Source: JBOHHM01 sp050725495
Lineage (GTDB): Bacteria; Pseudomonadota; Gammaproteobacteria; Burkholderiales; Burkholderiaceae_C
NCBI GenBank assembly: GCA_050725495.1
Contig: JBOHHM010000144.1
Location: 1 to 11,333 of the forward strand
DNA: 11,333 nucleotides
Direction of reading: 5' to 3'
The notes under the pieces were generated by a model. That model was not told the DNA's origin and ran no database searches. It was given only the letters and a program-made list of their open reading frames with translations. Made by a program: the position numbers and the translations under genes. Below are positions 1-5,554 of this stretch, one piece after another; the stretch's first letter is position 1, and every line of letters starts with the position of its first letter.

Positions 1-365
1 ATGTGGCCCAGAGCCTGAACAACCTCGCGTTGCTCTACCGCGATCAAGGCCAGTACGCGCAGGCCGAGCCGCTCTTCAAGCGCTCGCTCGCGATCAAGGT
101 AAAGGCCCTCGGCCCCGACCATCCCGATGTGGCCACGAGCCTGAACAACCTCGCGGGGCTCTACTACGCCCAGGGCCATATCGCGCAGGCCGAGCCGCTC
201 TACAAGCGCTCGCTCGCGATCTTGGAAAAGGCCCTCGGCCCGGATCATCCCAATGTGGCTACGAGCCTTGAAAGTATGGCCGCGTTGTATCGGGCGACCA
301 AGCGGGATGGAGAAGCCGAAAAGATGGAACAACGGGCTACCCGCATCCGGGCCATTCGGCGATGA
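1..365 (+). CDS. TPR (kinesin light chain-type) repeat protein, C-terminal fragment
   Basis: The reading frame is open at the left edge (codons in phase with base 3) and ends at TGA 363-365, so the true start lies outside the window. The visible 120 residues are two 42-residue tetratricopeptide units and most of a third, with the kinesin-light-chain/TPR_12 pattern: VATSLNNLA, then LY..QG...QAEPLYKRSLAI, then EKALGPDHP. The last unit decays (SLESMAALYRATKRDGEAEKM) and a short basic tail (RATRIRAIRR) closes the protein. TPR solenoids bind other proteins; nothing here identifies the partner, and any effector or signal domain would be upstream. The gene converges on the minus-strand dehydrogenase gene. 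The class is certain, the role unknown. Confidence 0.85.
   Translation, partial: VAQSLNNLALLYRDQGQYAQAEPLFKRSLAIKVKALGPDHPDVATSLNNLAGLYYAQGHIAQAEPLYKRSLAILEKALGPDHPNVATSLESMAALYRATKRDGEAEKMEQRATRIRAIRR
3..254 (+). repeat. 126-bp tandem repeat encoding TPR units
   Basis: Bases 3-128 and 129-254 are two head-to-tail 126-bp units (42 codons) nearly identical at the nucleotide level, including silent positions (both contain GCCGAGCCGCTCT and AAGCGCTCGCTCGCGATC). A third unit begins at 255 (GTGGCTACGAGCCT) and then diverges. The array continues past the left edge, so the full copy number is unknown. Such conservation points to recent duplication or gene conversion between units. Confidence 0.85.
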
Positions 366-401
366 GGGAAACGCTGGCCTGCAGTCGCCCGCCCGCCCAC
401 A

Positions 402-423
402 CGTTGCGAGCAAGGCCGCAACG
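402..423. terminator. Possible hairpin between convergent genes
   Basis: CGTTGC (402-407) and GCAACG (418-423) form a perfect 6-bp inverted repeat around a 10-base loop, in the 69-bp gap between the convergent stops of the TPR gene (365) and the E1 gene (435). There is no T-run on either strand, so it is not a classical intrinsic terminator. It is listed because a bidirectional stop is expected here and this is the only dyad I see. Confidence 0.22.
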
Positions 424-434
424 AGCGAGGCAGC

Positions 435-3101
435 TCAGGCGTTCAGCGCATGCAGCGCCGCGCGGACGATGGCGGCCGCATCCACGCCGAAGAACCCGCG
501 CAGCGCGGCGCGCGTGTCGCTGCGGCCGAAACCGTCGGTGCCCAGGGTGAGGTAGCGGCGGCCCTCGGGCAGGAAGGCGCGCACGCTCTCGGGCACGGCG
601 CGCACATAGTCGGTGGCGGCAATGATGGGGCCCTGGCTGGCCTGCAGCTGCTGCGTGATGAAGGGTGTGTCGGCCTCGGCCTCACCCGCCAGCGCGCGCT
701 GCTCGCAGGCCACACCGTCGCGCGCCAGTTCGCTCCAGCTGGTCACGCTGAAGACGTCGGCGGCGATGCCCTGCTCGGCCAGCCGCTGCGCCGCCTTGAT
801 GACCTCGGTCAGGATCGCGCCGGAGCCCAGCAGGGTCACGCGCTTTGTCTCTTCCCGAGATTTTTTCGCTCCATCGCCCTGGTCAACCGGGCGTGAGTAG
901 CTATTGAATTTATAGCAACCCCGGATCACATCGGCGGCCACGCCGGCTGGCAAATCGGGCTGGGCGTAGTTCTCGTTCATCAGCGTGACGTAATAGAAAA
1001 CGTCTTTCTGCTCGACCAGCATCTCGCGCAGCCCAAAGTCGATGATCACGGCCAGCTCGCCGGCGAAGGCCGGGTCGTAGGCCTTGCAGTGGGGGATGGT
1101 CGCGGCCCACAGGTGGCTGCTGCCGTCCTGGTGCTGCAGGCCCTCGCCGCCCAGCGTCGTGCGGCCCGAGGTCGCGCCCAGCAAAAAGCCGCGCGGGCGC
1201 TGGTCGGCCGCGGCCCAGATCTGGTCGCCCACGCGCTGGAAGCCGAACATCGAGTAGTAGATGTAGAACGGCAGCATGGCCAGGCCGTGCACGCTGTAGC
1301 TGGTGGCGGCGGAGGTCCAGCTCGCGATGGCGCCGGCCTCGCTGATGCCTTCCTCGAGGATCTGGCCGTCGAGCGCCTCGCGGTAGCTGAGCACCGAGCC
1401 TATGTCCTCGGGCGCATAGTGCTGGCCCACGCTGGAGTAGATGCCGACCTGCTTGAACAGATTGGCCATGCCGAAGGTGCGCGCCTCGTCGGCCACGATG
1501 GGCACGATGCGCGGGCCCAGTTGCTTGTCTTTCAACAGGGCCCCGAGCATGCGCACAAAGGCCATGGTCGTGCTCATTTCCTTGCCGTCGGCGGCCAGCG
1601 CGAACTGGGCGTAGGCCGGCAGCTCGGGCACCGGCACCGCCTCGCAGGCCGTCTGCCGCTGCGGCAGGTAGCCGCCGAGCTGCTGGCGCTGGCGCTGCAG
1701 GTACTGCATTTCGGGGCTGTCGGCGGCCGGCTTGTAGAAGCTCAAGGACGCGGCCTGCTCGTCGCTCAGCGGCAGGTTGAAGCGGTTGCGGAAGGCGATC
1801 AGGTCGGTCTCGTCGAACTTCTTCTGGCTGTGCGTGGTCATGCGGCCCTGGCCGGCGCTGCCCATGCCGTAACCCTTCTTGGTGTGGGCCAGGATCACGG
1901 TCGGCTGGCCCTGGTGCTTCGCGGCTGCGGCATAGGCCGCATGGATCTTGACCAGGTCGTGGCCGCCGCGCTTGAGGCGGTCGATCTGCTCGTCGGTAAG
2001 CCCCATGGCCAGGCGCGCGAGTTCCTCGTTCTGGCCGAAGAAGTTGTCGCGGTTGAAGCGGCCGTCCTTGGCGGCAAAGGTCTGCATCTGGCCGTCCACC
2101 GTGTTGGCGAAGGCGCGCGTGAGGGCCCCGGTGAGGTCGCGCGCGAACAGGCCGTCCCAGTCGCTGCCCCAGATCAGTTTGATCACGTTCCAGCCGGCGC
2201 CGGCAAACAGCTTTTCGAGCTCGTCGATGATGCGGCCGTTGCCGCGCACCGGGCCGTCGAGCCGCTGCAGGTTGCAGTTGACGACCCAGACCAGGTTGTC
2301 CAGCCCCTCGCGCGCCGCCAGGGTCAGCGCGCTCATGGATTCGGGCTCGTCCATCTCGCCGTCGCCGAACACGCCCCAGACCTTGCGCCCCTCGCAATTC
2401 AACAGCTGGCGGTGCGTAAGGTAGCGCATGAAGCGCGCGTGGTAGATCGAGCTGATCGGCCCTATGCCCATGGAGCCCGTGGGGAACTGCCAGAAATCGG
2501 GCATCAGCCAGGGGTGCGGGTAGCTGCTCAGACCCTGTGCGCCTTGGCCGGGTGCGCTGAGTTCCTGGCGGTAGAAGCTCAGGTCCTGCTCGCTCAGCCG
2601 CCCCTCGAGGAAGGCCCGCGCATAAACGCCCGGCGCGCTGTGCGGCTGGAAGAACACCAGGTCGCCACGATGTTGCACATTGCGCGCATGAAAGAAGTGG
2701 TTGAAGCCGGTCTCGAACAGATCGGCCGCGCTCGCATAGCTCGCGATATGGCCGCCGAGCTCGCCATAGGCCTGGTTCGCGCGCACCACCATGGCCAGCG
2801 CGTTCCAGCGCATCAGCGAGGCCAGGCGCTCCTCGACCGCGAGATCGCCGGGGAACACCGGCTGCTCGTTCACACCAATCGTGTTGACATAGGGCGTGGA
2901 CAGCTCGGGCTGCCAGCCGATGCGGTTATCGCGCGCCAGCCGCGCCAGCTCGTCGAGCATCCGGCGGGCCCGCTCCGGGCCCTGGGTGGCGGCCAGCGCC
3001 ACAAAGGCCTCGCGCCATTCGGCGGTTTCCTGCGGGTCGGGATCGGCGGGCATTTCAGTGGGCATGGCAAGCAGGGCGGACAGGGGGATGGGTGCATTCA
3101 T
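435..3101 (-). CDS. aceE: Homodimeric 2-oxoacid (pyruvate) dehydrogenase E1 component, AceE/MdeB type
   Basis: Thiamin-diphosphate enzyme that decarboxylates pyruvate, or a close 2-oxoacid, and passes the acyl group to a lipoyl E2 subunit in the cytoplasm. About 888 residues from ATG 3099-3101, the usual size for homodimeric E1. Visible family marks: the ThDP motif GDGEMDEPES (about 246-255) closing with NCNLQRLDGPVRGNG (from about 275); the mobile-loop KKGYGMG...THSQKK, whose His (about 424) matches the E. coli loop histidine; then ADEARTFGM, FYIYYSMFGFQR, ATSGRTTLGGEGLQHQDG, and near the end LGTDGFGRSDTRAALR. No E2 (aceF) or E3 (lpd) gene is adjacent, and a divergent Lrp-family gene lies 106 bp away, which recalls Pseudomonas mdeB (2-oxobutyrate use) as well as aceE. 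Start choice is uncertain: no Shine-Dalgarno is visible, and ATGs at 3065 and 3053 or TTG at 3128 are alternatives. It carries an in-frame repeat insertion near residues 729-755, and its C-terminus is shorter than that of E. coli AceE. Confidence 0.93.
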   Translation of the reverse strand: MNAPIPLSALLAMPTEMPADPDPQETAEWREAFVALAATQGPERARRMLDELARLARDNRIGWQPELSTPYVNTIGVNEQPVFPGDLAVEERLASLMRWNALAMVVRANQAYGELGGHIASYASAADLFETGFNHFFHARNVQHRGDLVFFQPHSAPGVYARAFLEGRLSEQDLSFYRQELSAPGQGAQGLSSYPHPWLMPDFWQFPTGSMGIGPISSIYHARFMRYLTHRQLLNCEGRKVWGVFGDGEMDEPESMSALTLAAREGLDNLVWVVNCNLQRLDGPVRGNGRIIDELEKLFAGAGWNVIKLIWGSDWDGLFARDLTGALTRAFANTVDGQMQTFAAKDGRFNRDNFFGQNEELARLAMGLTDEQIDRLKRGGHDLVKIHAAYAAAAKHQGQPTVILAHTKKGYGMGSAGQGRMTTHSQKKFDETDLIAFRNRFNLPLSDEQAASLSFYKPAADSPEMQYLQRQRQQLGGYLPQRQTACEAVPVPELPAYAQFALAADGKEMSTTMAFVRMLGALLKDKQLGPRIVPIVADEARTFGMANLFKQVGIYSSVGQHYAPEDIGSVLSYREALDGQILEEGISEAGAIASWTSAATSYSVHGLAMLPFYIYYSMFGFQRVGDQIWAAADQRPRGFLLGATSGRTTLGGEGLQHQDGSSHLWAATIPHCKAYDPAFAGELAVIIDFGLREMLVEQKDVFYYVTLMNENYAQPDLPAGVAADVIRGCYKFNSYSRPVDQGDGAKKSREETKRVTLLGSGAILTEVIKAAQRLAEQGIAADVFSVTSWSELARDGVACEQRALAGEAEADTPFITQQLQASQGPIIAATDYVRAVPESVRAFLPEGRRYLTLGTDGFGRSDTRAALRGFFGVDAAAIVRAALHALNA
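859..918 (-). repeat. Palindrome-headed interspersed repeat, copy 1 (in the E1 gene)
   Basis: Read on the minus strand, the element opens with the 17-bp imperfect dyad GCTATAAATTCAATAGC (916-900). It continues TACTCACGCCC, then has a second dyad CGCCC...GGGCG (893-875), then GATGGAGCG and an A-run (AAAAAATC). The layout matches copies 2 and 3: 17-bp head, T-CT-GC-CCC block, 8 bases, GGG block, GG..C, A-rich end. From general knowledge, short interspersed repeats of this form are abundant in Comamonadaceae. It is translated in frame as part of the E1 protein (YKFNSYSRPVDQGDGAKK). Exact ends are approximate. Confidence 0.7.
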
Positions 3102-3207
3102 GATGCACAACACTTTAGGCAAGATCAAATAGAATTTGCTGCGTTGTTTTGCTTTAATGAAGATACTTCACGGCATTTATTGCCGCCCAGCAATCATCGG
3201 ACAGCAC
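3102..3207. promoter_or_regulatory. Divergent promoter/operator region between E1 gene and lrp-like gene
   Basis: This AT-richer 106-bp stretch separates two divergent ATGs. It contains three perfect short dyads: CAAAT-AGA-ATTTG (3126-3138), TGAAG-ATA-CTTCA (3158-3170) and CGGCA-TTTAT-TGCCG (3171-3185). The first two have the same architecture (5-bp arms, 3-base spacer), and their centres (3132 and 3164) are 32 bp apart, about three helical turns. That spacing suits a multimeric Lrp-family regulator wrapping DNA. I could not assign convincing -35/-10 pairs: TTGCTG (3136) and TTTAAT (3153) are present but poorly spaced. Operator function is inference. Confidence 0.55.
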
Positions 3208-3678
3208 ATGAAACTCGACAGCGTAGACCTGCGCATCCTGGCCGAGCTGCAGCGCGACGGCTCGCTCTCCAACGTGGAACTGGCCAAGCGCGTGCATTTG
3301 AGCCCTTCACCCTGCCTGGCCCGGGTCAAGGCGCTGGAGGCGGCCGGCGTGATCAGCCGCTACGTCGCGCTGGCCAATGCGTCGGCCCTGGGGCTGGGAC
3401 TGAATGTGTTCATCTCGATCAGCCTGAAAAGCCAGAGCAAGGAGTCGCTGGCCGAGTTCGAGCGCCGCATCGCCGAGCACGAAGAGGTCATGGAGTGCTA
3501 TCTGATGACCGGCGACTCGGATTACCTGATCCGCGTGGCGTTGGCCGACATCGGCGCGCTGGAAAAATTCATCCTCGAGCAGCTCACGCCGATTCCCGGC
3601 ATCGAGAAAATCCGCTCCAGCTTTGCGCTCAAGCAGGTGCGCTACAAGACGGCGCTGCCGCTGCCCAGGGCGAGTTGA
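3208..3678 (+). CDS. Lrp/AsnC-family transcriptional regulator (BkdR/MdeR-like)
   Basis: 156-residue DNA-binding regulator of normal Lrp length. The N-terminal winged helix-turn-helix runs from MKLDSVDLRILAELQRDG through SNVELAKRVHLSPSPCLARVKALEAAGVI (about 1-50). The C-terminal RAM (ligand-binding, oligomerising) domain includes NVFISISL, the strongly conserved MECYLMTGDSDYLIRV (about 92-107) and IPGIEKIRSSFALKQVRYKTALPL near the end. The last two strings are close to what I recall of Pseudomonas BkdR, the Lrp homologue activating branched-chain 2-oxoacid dehydrogenase genes. ATG 3208 is preferred over the upstream in-frame ATG at 3136 because the family begins at K-L-D..D..IL. The upstream Shine-Dalgarno is weak. 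The divergent E1 gene is the obvious target, with an amino acid or 2-oxoacid as the likely signal; autoregulation through the shared dyads is plausible. Confidence 0.92.
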   Translation: MKLDSVDLRILAELQRDGSLSNVELAKRVHLSPSPCLARVKALEAAGVISRYVALANASALGLGLNVFISISLKSQSKESLAEFERRIAEHEEVMECYLMTGDSDYLIRVALADIGALEKFILEQLTPIPGIEKIRSSFALKQVRYKTALPLPRAS

Positions 3679-3709
3679 GTCCGCGTCGCCAGATGTAAAC
3701 TGCCGCAAA

Positions 3710-3732
3710 CCCAAGGCCCACAAGGCTTTGGG
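3710..3732 (+). terminator. Hairpin downstream of the lrp-like gene
   Basis: CCCAAGGC (3710-3717) pairs with GCTTTGGG (3725-3732), an 8-bp stem with one G-U pair and a 7-base loop, 31 bases after the lrp stop. No T-run follows, so rho-independent termination is doubtful. It may be a 3'-end stabilising structure. Confidence 0.3.
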
Positions 3733-3819
3733 CAGCCTCCCGCGCTGCCGTGTTGGGGCGACAGCAGCGGCGTTGGGGAGACAAGATCGAATCGCCTCGT
3801 ATCGAGCTGAGGTTCTTCC

Positions 3820-4167
3820 ATGCCGGCACTCATCCACAGCACAGTCCCCGTTCTGGCGTCGCTCAACCTGAGTGAGACTGTCGCCTTCTACACGCAGCGG
3901 CTGGGCTTCGCGATGCAACTGGAAGTCGAAGACTACGCGATCATGGGCCGCGATGGCGCGCAAATTCACTTCTGGCGCTGCGAGGAGCGGCACATTGCCG
4001 AAAACACGTCTTGCTATGTTCGCGTAGCCGACACCCAAGCGCTGTACGAAGAGTTCAAAGGCAAGGGCCTGGAAGTGCAGCCGCCAGCAGTCCGTCCTTG
4101 GGGAATGAAGGAGTTGTACGTCATCGACCCCCATGGCAATCAGCTCAAGTTCGGAGAATCAGTATGA
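3820..4167 (+). CDS. VOC-superfamily protein, bleomycin-resistance/glyoxalase-like
   Basis: 115-residue small cytoplasmic protein with the two beta-alpha-beta-beta-beta halves of the vicinal-oxygen-chelate fold. First half: VPVLASLNLSETVAFYTQRLGF, then YAIMGRDGAQIHFWRC. Second half: SCYVRVADTQALYEEFKGKGL, then WGMKELYVIDPHGNQLKFGE. The HFWRC/ENTSCYVRV wording and the WG.KE...DP.GN.L.F ending resemble the Ble-type drug-sequestering branch rather than glyoxalase I. The usual N-terminal metal His is not in its normal place (VPVLAS), which supports a non-metal binding role. Start ATG 3820 has GAGG (3809-3812) seven bases upstream. It sits 141 bp past the lrp-like gene and may have its own promoter. 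Ligand unknown; drug resistance should not be assumed. Confidence 0.85.
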   Translation: MPALIHSTVPVLASLNLSETVAFYTQRLGFAMQLEVEDYAIMGRDGAQIHFWRCEERHIAENTSCYVRVADTQALYEEFKGKGLEVQPPAVRPWGMKELYVIDPHGNQLKFGESV

Positions 4168-4322
4168 AGCCAACAGGCCGGTGAAATTCGCGATGCCGGT
4201 CTGAGCTGTTTAAAGCAGCGGCGTCAACGGTCTTGCAAGCCAATGGGTTTCGGTTCAGGCTTGCTGTGATCCATCTGGTAGGAGATGGTGGCCATTTGAG
4301 TCGTGCGAGCAAGACCACAAGC

Positions 4323-4330
4323 AAGGAGGT
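4323..4330 (+). promoter_or_regulatory. Strong ribosome binding site
   Basis: AAGGAGGT, a full anti-Shine-Dalgarno match, lies five bases before ATG 4336. It fixes the start of the second VOC gene against the longer frame opening at 4303. It is also the best plus-strand RBS in the window, so this small protein may be translated efficiently. Confidence 0.85.
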
Positions 4331-4335
4331 TTGCC

Positions 4336-4704
4336 ATGGCGATAGAGCTCAATCACACCATTGTTCCGGCGCGCGACAAGCTCGCGTCGGCGAAGTTCCT
4401 GGCGAGGATTCTCGGACTTTCGTTCGATGAGAGTGCCGTTGCTTATTTCGCGCCCGTGCGAGTCAATGACTCGCTGACGCTGGATTTTGGAGAAAGCGAT
4501 TGCCCCGAGATCCAGCACTATGCGTTCAAAGTCAGTGAAGAGGAGTTCGATGCGATCTTCTCGCGCATTCAGGCCGAAGGCATAGGCTATGGAAGCGAGC
4601 CTTATTCGCGCGACGATATGAAAATCAACCATCGTGGGGGCGGACGCGGGCTGTACTTCTGCGACCCCAGCGGGCATGTTCTGGAACTGCTCACCGTGGC
4701 CTGA
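4336..4704 (+). CDS. VOC-superfamily (glyoxalase/dioxygenase-like) protein
   Basis: 122 residues. The opening AIELNHTIVPARDKLASAKFLARILGL is the standard first half of a VOC domain. The second half has PEIQHYAFKVSEEEFDAIFSRI and GGGRGLYFCDPSGHVLELLTV. A plausible metal triad is visible: His7 (LNHTIV), the His of QHYAF and the Glu of VLELL. This resembles metal-dependent members such as glyoxalase I or extradiol dioxygenase-like proteins, unlike the preceding VOC gene. A close family of ~120-residue LNHTIV proteins exists, but I know of no assigned substrate. It lies 168 bp after the previous gene (no hairpin or other feature seen in that gap) and has a very strong RBS. Confidence 0.87.
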   Translation: MAIELNHTIVPARDKLASAKFLARILGLSFDESAVAYFAPVRVNDSLTLDFGESDCPEIQHYAFKVSEEEFDAIFSRIQAEGIGYGSEPYSRDDMKINHRGGGRGLYFCDPSGHVLELLTVA

Positions 4705-4754
4705 AACACAGCGAGCGCAAAAACCTGGGCCACACCGGAACCAGCCCCCCCGGC

Positions 4755-4760
4755 TATCAT
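4755..4760 (+). promoter_or_regulatory. Candidate -10 element giving a leaderless mRNA
   Basis: TATCAT (4755-4760) is a good -10 hexamer and ends six bases before ATG 4767, so transcription would start at or next to the start codon. No Shine-Dalgarno is present between them. No clear -35 is seen; the sequence 17 bases upstream is GC-rich. Promoter assignment is inferred from position only. Confidence 0.35.
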
Positions 4761-4766
4761 CCCCGC

Positions 4767-5507
4767 ATGACCCACGACCTGTTCCGCGACGACGCTTACC
4801 TCAAACAATGCAAGGCCCGGGTGACGGCCATCACCGAGCACGGCATCGCGCTCGACCGCACGGTGTTCTACCCGCTGGGCGGCGGCCAGGCCGGCGACAG
4901 CGGCTCTCTGGTACTGGCCGATGGCAGCGGGCTGGTGATTGCCGACACCCGCAAGGACCAGGATGGCGATGGCCGGCCCAACAGCGATATCGTACACATC
5001 CCCGCACCGGATCAGCGTGAGGCGCTATCAAAACTGAAGCCTGGCGACACCGTCACGGCACGCATCGACTGGGTGCGCCGCCACCGGCTGATGCGCTTTC
5101 ACACCAGCACCCATCTGCTGTGCCACCTGGTGCCGCAGCTGGTCAATGGCTGCTCGATCACGCCCGACTACGCGCGACTCGACTTCAACATGACCGAGCC
5201 GCTGGACAAGGAGGTGCTGACCGAAGGCCTTGCCCAGCTGGTCGCGGCGGCTCATCCGGTCACGGTAAGTTCGACCACCGACGAGGAACTCGACGCGAAC
5301 CCGGCCCTGGTCAAGAGCATGAGCGTGCAGCCGCCCCGGGGCACAGGGCGAGTCAGAACAATACGGATTGGCAGCACCGAGCTCATCGACTTCCAGCCCT
5401 GCGGCGGCACGCATGTGGCCAATACCGCGGAAATTGGCACGGTCGTGGTGCCCAAGATCGAGAAGAAAAGCGCCACTACCCGCCGGGTGGTGCTGGGCCT
5501 GACCTGA
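4767..5507 (+). CDS. alaX: Alanyl-tRNA editing hydrolase, AlaX type
   Basis: 246-residue free-standing homologue of the alanyl-tRNA synthetase editing domain. The family hydrolyses Ser-tRNA(Ala), and sometimes Gly-tRNA(Ala), in trans in the cytoplasm, guarding against mistranslation. Order of motifs: FYPLGGGQAGDSG (34-46, substrate pocket Gly-rich loop), then DWVRRHRLMRFHTSTHLL with the zinc pair His112 and His116 (HxxxH), and DFQPCGGTHVANT with Cys212 and His216 (CxxxH), followed by the editing-domain ending IEKKSATTRRV. All four zinc ligands are present, so it should be active. The protein is longer than minimal AlaX-S forms and lacks a C-terminal C-Ala region. ATG 4767 is chosen because the family alignment starts there; it has no Shine-Dalgarno and is probably leaderless. 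It ends 47 bp before dsbD, possibly in one transcript. Confidence 0.9.
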   Translation: MTHDLFRDDAYLKQCKARVTAITEHGIALDRTVFYPLGGGQAGDSGSLVLADGSGLVIADTRKDQDGDGRPNSDIVHIPAPDQREALSKLKPGDTVTARIDWVRRHRLMRFHTSTHLLCHLVPQLVNGCSITPDYARLDFNMTEPLDKEVLTEGLAQLVAAAHPVTVSSTTDEELDANPALVKSMSVQPPRGTGRVRTIRIGSTELIDFQPCGGTHVANTAEIGTVVVPKIEKKSATTRRVVLGLT

Positions 5508-5554
5508 ACCCCGGCGGCGGAACTTCCCCCCTCCCGACGGCTCCCACCTTTGCA

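Noticed and set aside
910..2397. 495-codon minus-strand open frame inside the E1 gene
   Set aside because: It is a shifted frame of the E1 gene, Arg/Pro/Gly-rich with no conserved motif.
3102..3128. Nine-residue N-terminal extension of E1 from TTG 3128
   Set aside because: It is a rare start codon with no Shine-Dalgarno, overlaps the first promoter dyad, and adds residues not expected in the family; ATG 3101 preferred.
1089..3698. 869-codon open frame on the plus strand opposite the E1 gene
   Set aside because: It is antisense to a clear AceE-family gene. Its translation is rich in Ala, Arg, Gly, His and Val with no family motifs, as expected from a high-GC mirror frame.
3307..4134. 275-codon minus-strand frame across the lrp-like and first VOC genes
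   Set aside because: It runs antisense to two recognisable genes and shows no family motif of its own.
4168..4335. Possible small gene or RNA between the two VOC genes
   Set aside because: No coding signal, hairpin with T-run or conserved RNA motif seen apart from the RBS at its end.
5024..5040. GCTATCAAAACTGAAGC in the AlaX gene as a fourth repeat head
   Set aside because: The 17-mer and the following CTGGCG resemble the repeat, but the later blocks are missing, and the encoded LSKLKPGDTVTARIDW fits the family without extra residues. Likely chance or very decayed.
5120..5554. Extending dsbD upstream to base 5120
   Set aside because: That stretch overlaps AlaX in another frame and is low-quality sequence; a proper signal peptide starts at 5555.
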